Shown here one piece after another: positions 55,701 to 64,000 of a stretch of 64,000 bases of DNA. The position numbers and the translations under genes are program-made. The DNA comes from Desulfobulbaceae bacterium (GTDB lineage: Bacteria; Desulfobacterota; Desulfobulbia; Desulfobulbales; SURF-16), in the NCBI GenBank assembly GCA_002868945.1, contig PKTX01000057.1, forward strand, positions 1 to 64,000. Direction: 5' to 3'. Positions within the stretch are counted from its first letter, which is position 1. Each line of letters starts with the position of its first letter. The notes below the pieces were generated by a model, which ran no database searches, was not told the DNA's origin, and worked only from the letters and a program-made list of their open reading frames with translations.

Positions 55701-56285
55701 GAAGTCGAGGCGCAGGGGGGCATCAAAGAGTTCGTGACCCGGTATGGCAAAGGGGGGTGGGAAGATATCGATAATGCCGCCCCGCACCGTGAATTCGCCG
55801 CTGTTCTGTACCAGGGAGACATGTTCATAGCCGCTGCGCTGCAGTTTGGCCACCAGGTCGTCCCGGTCAAGATCCTCGCCGCGCTCAACGGGTTCCGCCA
55901 GGCTGTCAAGGAGCTTGACCGGCGCAATTCTTCTGAGCAGGGCGTCGGCGGCAATCACCATCACGCGGCTGTGGCCCTCGGCCATCTGGTAGAGGGTGGC
56001 CAGTCTGGCCGCCACGGTATGCGGGTCCGGGCTCAGCGGTGTGTAGGGCGGGATGTCGTAGCTTGGAAAGTTGAGGACCGTGGCCGAGGTGAAGATCTGC
56101 AGATCCCGTTCCAGGGAGGCGGCCATATCCTCGTTGGGGGCGATGAGGAGGAGGGGGCGGTTCAGCTCCCTTTGACAACGGGCGGCAAAAAGGGCAACGG
56201 CCGGCGGGCGCAGGCCAGAGACATTGGTGATCTGGCCGGGGCTGCTTTTTTGGAGATGGGTGAGCAGTTTATCCATGGCGCTCAA
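52764..56285 (-). CDS. mfd: Transcription-repair coupling factor
   Basis: This 1173-residue protein has the full Mfd plan: a UvrB-like N-terminus (about 1-330), the RNA polymerase interaction domain and the RecG-type helicase. The helicase shows GDVGYGKTEVAIRAAF, IDEEHRFGV and the C-terminal translocation motif GGGFKLAMSDLQIRGGGNILG. It removes stalled RNA polymerase and recruits UvrA to damage. Length is normal. Confidence 0.97.
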   Translation of the reverse strand: MSAMDKLLTHLQKSSPGQITNVSGLRPPAVALFAARCQRELNRPLLLIAPNEDMAASLERDLQIFTSATVLNFPSYDIPPYTPLSPDPHTVAARLATLYQMAEGHSRVMVIAADALLRRIAPVKLLDSLAEPVERGEDLDRDDLVAKLQRSGYEHVSLVQNSGEFTVRGGIIDIFPPPFAIPGHELFDAPLRLDFFGDTVESIRYFDPISQRSLKEIDETIILPVSDILFPASEDERLRITARFTELAEREQWAAEPSRKIEEYLGTGCPFPGIEFFLPLFYQGTDTVLDVVGRDTVIIEIDALSQQQSLQLVRERIDSNHAEAVAGRQPALNPAHLFVTEEELADKLASFSRLQVHDFISPDQETITISCGNHTLLKQDLDLRRRKEGLITPLVDHIQTLQEQGHQAIITCRSQRHLGNLHDILSQHGLTVQARDLPLTEPGAVADQVVLLPESLSRGFDLPLEKIHFFSETELFGEKQLAPRSRRKHPAAGESVSFDQLAAGELVVHATHGIGIYQGIVNMTHGTVSNDFLHIEFKDNDKLYVPIDRLNMVSKYKGLTDKKPKIDALGGKAWAKTKSKVKEAVWKVAQDLLKLYAKRQVAEGHAFSAPGELFHELTESFPYDETDGQLGAINSCLDDLTSPRTMDRLVCGDVGYGKTEVAIRAAFKVVEDGYQVAVLVPTTVLAEQHAESFRERFSGFPVRVESLNRFRSTKEQKEIIRDTGHGRVDVVIGTHRLLSKDVVFNRLGLLIIDEEHRFGVAHKEKLKKLRHNVDVLTLTATPIPRTLQLSLLGVRDLSVISSPPRHRRSVKTFVARHDDLVIKEAVIKEMQRGGQVFLVHNRVQSIHEIATRLQKLVPEARVAVAHGQMPGKTLEEIMVDFVGHRIDVLVCTTIIESGLDIPNANTIIITRADRLGLAGIYQLRGRVGRSRQQAYAYLLVPSLDGLSKDAKQRLRALMDYNELGGGFKLAMSDLQIRGGGNILGESQSGNIAAVGYDLYLDLLQRTVEDLKRRGLDDTAGTELPDFEPEINLQLSALIPSSYIPDGEQRYIAYRKISSLSQTEQLADLRDELVDRYGAIPAATENLLEIIELKIAMRPLCINKLDQGPGTLAFSFLDETPVLPEQILLMVRTSKGNMRLTPDNRLVVTTSTRSAEAIFAAAKKVLQLLRADDI

Positions 56286-56343
56286 AAAGAATCGCCACAG
56301 CAGAACGACGTGCTGCCATGGCGATAAAAGGGTTATTTTTTAT

Positions 56344-56486
56344 GGCCATCTTGCATACTTGCTGTTTCGGCCTATTTTTCCGTCGCTACGAAAACAAAAA
56401 ATGCTCAGATATAGCGGATATGTTGCGTGCCCGTAAGAGGAAAGCGAGCCTGCGACACTCCGAAAGATCTCATTGTGCAAGATAGC
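56344..56486. repeat. TCTTGAAT-ended dispersed repeat, short copy
   Basis: Ends GGCCATCTTGCATA and (inverted) GTGCAAGATAGC. It keeps CCGTCGCTACGAAAA and one cassette (GGAAAGCGAGCCTGCGACACTCCG) but lacks the middle of the copies at 21553 and 59489. It lies between mfd and bamA. Confidence 0.7.
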
Positions 56487-56497
56487 TTTTTGCCGTC

Positions 56498-59254
56498 TTA
56501 GAAGGAACCACCAATGGAGAAGTCCCAAATGGAAGAGTCTTCGTCGTCACGGGGATCAAGATTCTTGCCCCACTCCAGGCGCAGCGGCCCCATGGGGGAG
56601 AGCCAGCGGAAGCCGAAGCCGGCGCCATGGCGCAGGGTGGAGAGGTCCCAGTTTTCCGAGAAATCTTCGTAGCTTGAACGATAATAAGGTTCACTGGGGT
56701 CGGCCTTGTAGGTCCGGTCCCAGACTTGACCGGTATCGTAGAAGACGACACCGCTTAAGCCCGCCTCCTCGAAGAGGGGAAAGGTGAATTCCAGATTCAT
56801 GTAGGCCATTTCCGTACCGCCGATCCTCTCGTTGGTTGCGGTGTCGCGCGGACTGATCTTACCGTTTTCAAAGCCGCGTACCGTGGCCAGGCCGCCCAGG
56901 TAGAAGCGTTCGTAAACCGGCAGCTTGCTGGGGTTATAGAGCGGATCGGTGGAGGGCAGACCATTGCCCGGATCATCCTCGTGGATGTAACCGGCCGCCA
57001 CCTTGGCATGGAAGACCACCTTCCAGAATACCGGGAAATACCAGCTGCTGGAGGCCTCGGTCTTGGTGAACTCGCTGTCGCCGCCCAGGAAGCTACCCGC
57101 CTTTTTGGTGGAAATCATGTTGCGCGAGCCGCTGCTGGGCAGATAGCGCCGGTCCCTGGTGTCGCGCGATAAACCGACGGTGATAAAACGGGTTGTTTCG
57201 ATATCCTTGGAATCAATGATGATCTGTGAGGCTATGAGTTCGTTTATATCACTGAGCTTGGAGTCGTCCACGCCAATGCTGGAAAAGGCGTGCCATTTTT
57301 CCCAGACCGGATAGCCGAAGCGCAGTGCCCCACCCCGTGATTCCTTGGTGTAGTCGTCATAGTCATACTCCCAGCTGTAGAGGTCGAAACCGAAGAGGAG
57401 TTTGGAGTCGTTGAGGTGCGGTTCGGTGAACTTCAGGTTGTAGCGGGTGCTGGTGCCGCCGATATTGGCCTGCAGGCTGAGATGCTGGCCGCGCCCCAGA
57501 AAGTTGTTCTGGCTTACCTCGGCCATGAACATCAGTTTGTCCACCGAGCTGTAGCCGGCGCCGATGGAGAAGGTACCGGTGGGCTTTTCCTTGACATCCA
57601 CCACCACGTCCATCTTGTTTTCCTCGGTGGTGGGTTGTGGCGTGATGCTGACATCTTCAAAGAAGTCGAGGCGTTTCAGGCGGGCCGTGGATTTTTTAAT
57701 GGCCGTGGTGTCAAAGATGTCATGCTCATCCATGACCATTTCCCGGCGGATAACCTTGTCACGGGTGCGGGTATTGCCCCGGATGATGATACGGTTGACA
57801 TGGACCAGGTTGCCTTTGTTGATGTGCAGGGTGACGTCCACGCGCTTGTTGACGCTATCCTTTTTGGTCTGCGGTGAGATGTCGGCAAAGGCATAGCCTT
57901 GTGAGGCGTAGAGGTCGGTGAGGGCCAGGGTGTCGTTGCGCAGCACCTCGCGGGTGAAATAGCGTTCGTCGCCAAGGTTCGTTTTGGCAAGGAGCTCCTC
58001 CTTGTCTTCCAGCAGGTCGCCCTCTATGTCATAGAGGCCGACCTTGTAGCGTTCACCCTCGTCAATATTGAAGGTGACGTGGAGCCATTCATCCCTTTTT
58101 TCAATGATCGGTTCGGCAATCTTGACATCAATAAAGCCGTGATTCTGGTAAAAGGCACCGATGCGATTGGCGTCCTCCTTGGCGGAATCACGTTTTAGGA
58201 CACCCGATTCCGTAAACCAGGAGAACCAGCCCTTTTCCGAGGTGACCATGATATCAAGGAGCTCGCCATCGCTGAAGGTCATGTTGCCGTTAAAGGCAAT
58301 ATCCCTGATATAGACCTTTTTTCCCTCAACAATGTAGTAGTTGACGCTGACATAATCCTTTTTCGGGTAAGTGATTTTGGTGGTCACCCTGGTGTTATAA
58401 AAACCTTTGGACTTGTAAAACTGTTTGATCAGGCTTGCGGATTTGTTGACCTGCTGGGGGCTGTAGATGGTGCTGGGCGTCACGGTGAGCAGCTCGCGGA
58501 TATCTTTTTCACTTACCTCTTTGGCCCCGTGGATTTCCACCTTGGCAATGATCTCTTTCTCCTCCACGACAAAGGTGACCTCTTTTCCCTTGTCGCTGCC
58601 ACGAACCTCGATGGAAACGTCATTGAAATAGCCCATCTTGAAGATGGCGCGCAGGTCCTGGCGCAGGCGGCCAGGGTTGTATGCGTCGCCCTGTCTGTTT
58701 TCGATGTGGCGCAGAATGGCACCGCTGTCAATACGGGTGTTGCCCTTGATGTTGATGGCGGCAATACGGTGCAGGCGACCGGTATAGGCGGTTATTTCCT
58801 TGGTGAGGGAAGCGACGGTGGCGGCCAGGTTGGTCTGCCTGGCCTCTCCGAAGGTGGATGACTTGGTGGTCTGCTCCAACAGGTCAAAAAGGGTGAGATC
58901 GATGGCTATGGTCTCACCGAGCTTGGTGGCGCTGCCCGTTACAATATAGTCATAGTCATGGTCGGCGGCAAAGGCGCTGATCTCTTTATAAGAGGGGGGC
59001 CAGATCCCTTCGTAGTAAAAGATCTCCTTTGCCTGTCGGCGGCTGAAGTAGTCTTGATCTTCCGCTGCCACGGCGGCTGCCAGGGCCTCGTCCATCTGTT
59101 GCGAGAAATTGTCGCCCTGTAGGCTTTTTGTTTTCAGGGGCAGAAAGAGGGTGTTGGTGGTGTCCGCCGCCTGGGCGGGAAGGGGGTGGGACAGCAGTGT
59201 CAGGCAGAAAAACAGCGTGAAAAAGGTGCTAAGCGACAGTCTTTGATGATGCAT
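56498..59254 (-). CDS. bamA: Outer-membrane protein assembly factor BamA with N-terminal extension
   Basis: This 918-residue protein has a signal peptide (to about residue 29), five POTRA domains (first beginning at RIAAINIKGNTRIDSG) and a C-terminal barrel ending in SIGGSF. E. coli BamA has about 810 residues. The difference is a periplasmic domain of about 120 residues before POTRA 1, including DYIVTGSATKLGETIAIDL, which recalls the TolB/FlgO-type N-terminal fold. It assembles barrel proteins in the outer membrane. GGAAGAG precedes the ATG at 59254. Confidence 0.93.
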   Translation of the reverse strand: MHHQRLSLSTFFTLFFCLTLLSHPLPAQAADTTNTLFLPLKTKSLQGDNFSQQMDEALAAAVAAEDQDYFSRRQAKEIFYYEGIWPPSYKEISAFAADHDYDYIVTGSATKLGETIAIDLTLFDLLEQTTKSSTFGEARQTNLAATVASLTKEITAYTGRLHRIAAINIKGNTRIDSGAILRHIENRQGDAYNPGRLRQDLRAIFKMGYFNDVSIEVRGSDKGKEVTFVVEEKEIIAKVEIHGAKEVSEKDIRELLTVTPSTIYSPQQVNKSASLIKQFYKSKGFYNTRVTTKITYPKKDYVSVNYYIVEGKKVYIRDIAFNGNMTFSDGELLDIMVTSEKGWFSWFTESGVLKRDSAKEDANRIGAFYQNHGFIDVKIAEPIIEKRDEWLHVTFNIDEGERYKVGLYDIEGDLLEDKEELLAKTNLGDERYFTREVLRNDTLALTDLYASQGYAFADISPQTKKDSVNKRVDVTLHINKGNLVHVNRIIIRGNTRTRDKVIRREMVMDEHDIFDTTAIKKSTARLKRLDFFEDVSITPQPTTEENKMDVVVDVKEKPTGTFSIGAGYSSVDKLMFMAEVSQNNFLGRGQHLSLQANIGGTSTRYNLKFTEPHLNDSKLLFGFDLYSWEYDYDDYTKESRGGALRFGYPVWEKWHAFSSIGVDDSKLSDINELIASQIIIDSKDIETTRFITVGLSRDTRDRRYLPSSGSRNMISTKKAGSFLGGDSEFTKTEASSSWYFPVFWKVVFHAKVAAGYIHEDDPGNGLPSTDPLYNPSKLPVYERFYLGGLATVRGFENGKISPRDTATNERIGGTEMAYMNLEFTFPLFEEAGLSGVVFYDTGQVWDRTYKADPSEPYYRSSYEDFSENWDLSTLRHGAGFGFRWLSPMGPLRLEWGKNLDPRDDEDSSIWDFSIGGSF

Positions 59255-59488
59255 ATTACAATCTCTTCCTTGCTGAGGATGACTAAGTTCTTGATGCAGC
59301 CGCAAAGCTGCCAAGCTGAAAGATTGGTGAAAAATGGCGGTTTGGTTCAGATAGCCGCGCTCCTGTCTGCTGTCAACATGGACCGGCGCCCCTGTAAAAG
59401 GGCGTCAGTTTAGCGGCATTTTTTTTAAAAGTCATGATAAAAGTCCGTCGCTGCCGTGGTCGCTTCGGCAAAGGGTCATTTTCTCTCT

Positions 59489-59707
59489 AGGGTATCTTGA
59501 ATAATTGCCATTTTGGCCGATTTCATCGTCGCTACGAAAATAAAAATGCTCACATATCATTAATATGCTGCACCCCAAGGGCACCCGGAGTGTCGCAGGC
59601 TCCCTTACCTCTTTCAGGGCGCGCTTTTTATTTTCTATGCTTCTTGAACTCGAACAGGTAAGCGAGCGGAGCGAGACTCCGAAATATCTCATTATTCAAG
59701 ACACCCT
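59489..59707. repeat. TCTTGAAT-ended dispersed repeat, copy 2
   Basis: 219 bp with inverted ends AGGGTATCTTGAATAATT and AGGGTGTCTTGAATAATG. It is the inverted counterpart of 21553-21768 and better preserved. Both shared cassettes are present. It lies between lolD and bamA in the gap 59255-59752, which has no gene. Confidence 0.85.
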
Positions 59708-59752
59708 CTACTGTGGTATGGGATTGCTGTTTTACATGAGCTTTCCCGTTCT

Positions 59753-60445
<693 letters not shown>

Positions 60446-60468
60446 GCGGGGGCTCTGTGCGTGAGAAC

Positions 60469-60615
60469 AGTGTCTGTCGATAAATGGCCCTTTCAGCGTC
60501 TCGGAGACGTGCGTGGCAGGCCGATCCCTGTGTTGTGCGTATAAAAGGAAGTGACCCTGCCTCTCTTTTCGCATTACCGGGATCCCGGAAAGGACTTCTT
60601 CTTGGACGGACACGA
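60469..60615. repeat. 145-bp MITE-like element, degenerate copy
   Basis: 147 bp from AGTGTCTGTCGATAAATGGCCCTTTC to GGACGGACACGA. Ends and length match the intact copies, while the middle has drifted. It lies just upstream of lolD; nothing else is visible in the gap 60446-60851. Confidence 0.6.
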
Positions 60616-60851
60616 TTTGTAAAAGGCGTGTCTGACGTATTTTTTTATAAAAATCTGTTGGACAGTACGATAACTTGGCTGATAAGGCAAGAAAAGGAAG
60701 CGGGCCGCCTTCAAAAAAATGGAAGTTATCAAGCTGTTGGCGTGTGAATGGTTTATACGTCAAGTAATTGCTGTTTCTGATTCGGGCACTAAGGAAAAGG
60801 TTCCAGAAAACTGGCCTTTCGCCGGCCCATCAACCTTTAGGGAGAAGAGAG

Positions 60852-61277
60852 ATGATCAAAAAATGCAAGGCATTCTCTGTCGGAGCCGGACTGGCCCTGG
60901 CTGTTTCGGCCTGCTCCGGCAGCGGGCCGGAGCTTCAGGAGGGCATGTGGGAGATTACCACCGAGGTAAATATGCCCGGGATGCCCATGCAGATTCCGGC
61001 CATGGTCCACCGGCAGTGCCTGGGGCCGGATGATGTCGTGCCCAGGCAGGGGCCGGCCCAGCAGGAGATTTGCGACTATTCCAAGGCCAGGATACGCGGC
61101 AATACAGTGAGCTGGACCGTGGAGTGCACCAGTCCCGGCGGTACCACCACCACGGTCGGCGAGATCACCTATCGCGGCACCACCTTTGACGGGAGCCTGC
61201 AGGTGGCCATGAGTGGCGCCGTGGAGATGAGCGGCACCAATCACATCTCCGGCCGTCGGGTCGGCGACTGTCAGTAA
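60852..61277 (+). CDS. DUF3617-type lipoprotein
   Basis: This 141-residue protein has a lipoprotein signal (AGLALAVSAC) and the ELQEGMWEITTEVNMPGMP start of the DUF3617 family, with four further cysteines. The function of the family is unknown. GGGAGAAGAG precedes the ATG at 60852. It runs opposite to the surrounding lol genes and its last 7 bases overlap the end of the permease gene. Confidence 0.82.
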   Translation: MIKKCKAFSVGAGLALAVSACSGSGPELQEGMWEITTEVNMPGMPMQIPAMVHRQCLGPDDVVPRQGPAQQEICDYSKARIRGNTVSWTVECTSPGGTTTTVGEITYRGTTFDGSLQVAMSGAVEMSGTNHISGRRVGDCQ

Positions 61278-62500
61278 CGCAGGGCCTTGGACGGTTCCAC
61301 GCGGGCTGCCTGCCAGGCCGGGTAAATGGTGGCGGACAGGGTGATGAGCACCGCGGCAATGGCAATGAGGCTGACATCAAGGGGCAGAACCTTGATGGGC
61401 AGGGTGGAGATGGGATAGACGTCACTGGGCAGTTCGATGAACTGATAGCGGCTCAACAGTTCGCATACCGCCAGGCCGCCCCCCAGGCCCAGCAGGGTGC
61501 CGCTGATGCCGATAAAGAGCCCCTCATAGATGAAGATGCGCAGGATCTGTTTGGCCGAGGCCCCCATGGCCTTGAGGATGGCAATGTCCTTGTTCTTTTC
61601 CATGACCACCATGATCAGGGTGGAGATGATATTAAAAGCGGCCACCAGGACAATAAGGGTGAGGATAATGAACATGGCGGTCTTTTCCAGCTTCAGGGCG
61701 GAAAAGAGGTTGAAGTTCATGGCCATCCAGTCCTTGACCACAAAGTCCTGTCCCAAGGTGTCTCGCAGTTGGGCCGCCACCTGGGGGGCCTGGTCGATTT
61801 TTCTGATGGTCACCTCCAGGCCATGCACCTGCGCCGGCATGTCAAAGAAACCCTGGGCGGTGTTCAGGTCGATATAGACCAGGGTCGAGTCATACTCGTA
61901 CATGCCGGTTTCAAAGATGCCGGTTACCCGGCACGATTTGATGCGCGGCACAATACCCATGGGCGACATGGGACCGGAGGGGGAGAGCAGGCGCAAGCGG
62001 TCCCCCATGTGGACGCGCAGTTGTTTGGCAAGCTGGGCGCCGATGATAATGCCCGGCGGTTCACCGGGCGAGGCGGGTAACAGGTCGGCCAGACCTGTGC
62101 CGTGGATGAGTTGGTCGGGCAGGGACAGGACGCCTCCGGCGGATTGCGGATCAATGCCGCGTACCACACAGCCGCTGCCGCCGCTGCCTGTGGTGATCAT
62201 CGACTGGCCATAGACGTAGGGGGTGGCGCCGGTGACCTCCCGGTGATTGCGGACCTTCTGCAAGACCTGCTCGTACCCCTGCATGGCGCCGCTGAACCTC
62301 TGCACGACGATGTGGGAGTTGACGCCGAGGATCTTGTCGCGGAACTCTTCGGTAAAGCCGGTCATCACGGCAATGACAATGATCAGCGCCATGACCCCCA
62401 CGGCCACGCCTGCCACGGAAATGAGGGAGATCAGTGAGATGAAGCCCTTCTTGCGGGTGGATTTGAGGTAGCGCAGGCAGACGAAGAGTTCAAAGTTCAT
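61271..62500 (-). CDS. LolC/LolE-family lipoprotein-releasing permease
   Basis: This 409-residue permease has a first membrane segment preceded by LRYLKSTRKKGFISLISLISVAG, a large periplasmic domain and three C-terminal membrane segments of the FtsX/MacB type. Only one permease gene is present, so it probably forms a homodimer (LolF-type arrangement) with LolD. It starts 7 bp after the lysS stop codon. Confidence 0.92.
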   Translation of the reverse strand: MNFELFVCLRYLKSTRKKGFISLISLISVAGVAVGVMALIIVIAVMTGFTEEFRDKILGVNSHIVVQRFSGAMQGYEQVLQKVRNHREVTGATPYVYGQSMITTGSGGSGCVVRGIDPQSAGGVLSLPDQLIHGTGLADLLPASPGEPPGIIIGAQLAKQLRVHMGDRLRLLSPSGPMSPMGIVPRIKSCRVTGIFETGMYEYDSTLVYIDLNTAQGFFDMPAQVHGLEVTIRKIDQAPQVAAQLRDTLGQDFVVKDWMAMNFNLFSALKLEKTAMFIILTLIVLVAAFNIISTLIMVVMEKNKDIAILKAMGASAKQILRIFIYEGLFIGISGTLLGLGGGLAVCELLSRYQFIELPSDVYPISTLPIKVLPLDVSLIAIAAVLITLSATIYPAWQAARVEPSKALRY

Positions 62501-62507
62501 GGGTGGG

Positions 62508-63989
62508 TTATCTGCCCTCTGGGCGCAGGTGGGGAAAGAGGATAACGTCGCGGATGGACGAGGAGTTGGTGAGCAGCATGGCCAGACGGTCAATCCCGAT
62601 GCCCTCGCCGGCCGCCGGCGGCATGCCGTACTCCAGGGCCCTGACAAAGTCATAATCCACCTCGGGAAAGATCTCCTCGTCGTCACCGCGCTCCGCCACC
62701 TGTTGCTCCAGGCGTTGACGCTGATCAATGGGGTCGTTGAGCTCACTGAAGGCATTGGCTATCTCACGACCGGTGATAAAGAGCTCAAAGCGATCGGTGA
62801 CCGTCGGATCTTTATCGTTGCGGCGCGCCAGGGGCGAGACCTCGGTGGGGTAGGCGGTGATAAAGGTGGGGTTGATCAATTTTTCTTCCACCAGCAGGTC
62901 AAAGAGTTCCATCTTGGCCTTGCCCGGGCCGGCCATCTCCTCAAGCTCCAGCCCCTTTTCCCTGGCCAGGACCATGATCTTGGCCGGATCGGCCAGAATG
63001 TCGGCACTGATACCGCCCACCTGCTGCAGGGCCTCATCCATGGTGTAGCGTTTCCAGGGCGGCGTCAGGTCCACCTGCTGCTCGTCGAACTCGATGGTCA
63101 GGGTGTTGTTGACCTTCTGGCAGATGGCGGTGATCATCTCCTCGGTAAGGTTCATCAGATCCTCATAGTCGGCATAGGCCTGATAGAATTCCAGCATGGT
63201 GAATTCCGGATTGTGCCGGGTGGAGAGGCCTTCGTTGCGGAAGTTCCGGTTGATCTCAAAGACCCGTTCAAAGCCGCCCACCAGCAGTCGCTTGAGATAG
63301 AGCTCCGGGGCAATGCGCAGAAAGAGGTCCATGCCCAGGGCATTGTGGTGCGTCTGAAAGGGCTTGGCAGTGGCGCCGCCGGCAATGGGCTGCATCATCG
63401 GGGTTTCCACCTCCATGAAGTGGCGGTCTTCGAGAAATTCGCGGATGAGGCGGATGATCTTCACCCGTTTGCGAAAGGTGTCGCGCACCTCGGGATTGAC
63501 GATGAGGTCGACATAGCGCTGGCGATAGCGGATCTCCACATCGGTGAGGCCGTGGAATTTCTCGGGCAGGGGGCGCAGGGACTTGGTTACCGGCGTAAAG
63601 GTCGTGACCTGGATGGTCGGCTCCCCCTTTTTGGTACGAAAGAGGCTACCGGTGCAGCCTATGATGTCGCCGATATCGAGCTTCTTGAAGATCTCAAACT
63701 GGTGGTCGCCAACCGCCTGTTTCTTGATGTAGATCTGGCCGCGGCCTGATTCGTCCTGCAGCTGCAGGAAGGCGGCCTTGCCGAAGTCGCGCATGGCAAT
63801 AATGCGACCGGCCACGGTATACTCGCTGTCGCCCAAGACATAGTCGCCGTCGTCATAGGCCTGCTGGGGCAGGGCCTGACGCAGCGAGTGGCGCGGCTTG
63901 AAGTCGTTGATGTAGAGATTGACGCCCAGTTCCGCCATTTCAGCGGCCTTGGTTCGACGTTGTTGCAGGGTCTGGTTGAGGTCTTCCAT
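62508..63989 (-). CDS. lysS: Lysyl-tRNA synthetase, class II
   Basis: This 493-residue enzyme charges tRNA-Lys. It has an N-terminal anticodon-binding OB fold ([20 protein letters not shown]). The class II motifs include [18 protein letters not shown] (motif 2) and [14 protein letters not shown] (motif 3). The length is normal and the gene is complete within the window. lysS leading into lolC/E is a common arrangement. Confidence 0.97.
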   Translation of the reverse strand: MEDLNQTLQQRRTKAAEMAELGVNLYINDFKPRHSLRQALPQQAYDDGDYVLGDSEYTVAGRIIAMRDFGKAAFLQLQDESGRGQIYIKKQAVGDHQFEIFKKLDIGDIIGCTGSLFRTKKGEPTIQVTTFTPVTKSLRPLPEKFHGLTDVEIRYRQRYVDLIVNPEVRDTFRKRVKIIRLIREFLEDRHFMEVETPMMQPIAGGATAKPFQTHHNALGMDLFLRIAPELYLKRLLVGGFERVFEINRNFRNEGLSTRHNPEFTMLEFYQAYADYEDLMNLTEEMITAICQKVNNTLTIEFDEQQVDLTPPWKRYTMDEALQQVGGISADILADPAKIMVLAREKGLELEEMAGPGKAKMELFDLLVEEKLINPTFITAYPTEVSPLARRNDKDPTVTDRFELFITGREIANAFSELNDPIDQRQRLEQQVAERGDDEEIFPEVDYDFVRALEYGMPPAAGEGIGIDRLAMLLTNSSSIRDVILFPHLRPEGR

Positions 63990-64000
63990 TTATATCATCG

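Overview
The window is a 64 kb stretch of a GC-rich Gram-negative chromosome. It most likely comes from a sulfate-reducing or disproportionating Desulfobacterota of the Desulfobulbales type. The reasons are a full methylmalonyl-CoA route linking propionate and succinyl-CoA with a sodium-pumping decarboxylase, a KorDABC ferredoxin oxidoreductase, outer-membrane biogenesis genes (bamA, surA-like, lolCDE), TonB-dependent receptors, and two genes whose frames run through an in-frame TGA that looks like selenocysteine. No rRNA, tRNA, CRISPR array, phage or complete insertion sequence was seen.

Layout. 150-5257 (minus) is a sensory operon: periplasmic binding protein, membrane histidine kinase, receiver-GAF-kinase hybrid, stand-alone receiver. 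Divergent from it, 5841-11282 (plus) holds two paralogous TonB-dependent receptors, a 31-codon Cys-Cys peptide gene, a strong intrinsic terminator, and a radical SAM/SPASM protein. This reads as an undescribed RiPP-like system coupled to outer-membrane uptake and signalling. 11455-14862 (minus) is a proVWX glycine betaine transporter. 15193-21526 carries an esterase, a half-size TauE, a CPBP protease and an lplT/aas pair for lysophospholipid recycling, with an ACP domain built into Aas. 21812-25123 (minus) is AMMECR1, MEMO, yifB and an ArsC-like selenoprotein. 25421-28800 has small genes, including a second candidate selenoprotein lipoprotein, then glucokinase, a TVP38 protein and a helical hypothetical.

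29584-41108 (plus) is the propionate block: propionyl-CoA synthetase, SucCD, split methylmalonyl-CoA mutase with MeaB, epimerase, carboxyltransferase, OadG, biotin carrier and the OadB sodium pump. After a bidirectional terminator come a chemoreceptor with two CZB domains (minus), a SlyD-like isomerase (minus) and korDABC (plus). The remainder is mainly minus-strand housekeeping: Bax-like glucosaminidase, recO, rodZ-like, surA-like, mfd, bamA, lolD, lolC/E and lysS, with one plus-strand DUF3617-type lipoprotein.

The intergenic regions are full of dispersed non-coding repeats. I see a 145-bp element with terminal inverted repeats (five copies), a second element of about 219 bp with different ends, a third with AGCCCGTTGAAAAA-type ends, a structured hairpin repeat with a compensating base change, and a short leader motif upstream of prpE, the epimerase gene, korD and a small gene. 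A pair of 25-bp cassettes is shared between otherwise different repeat families.
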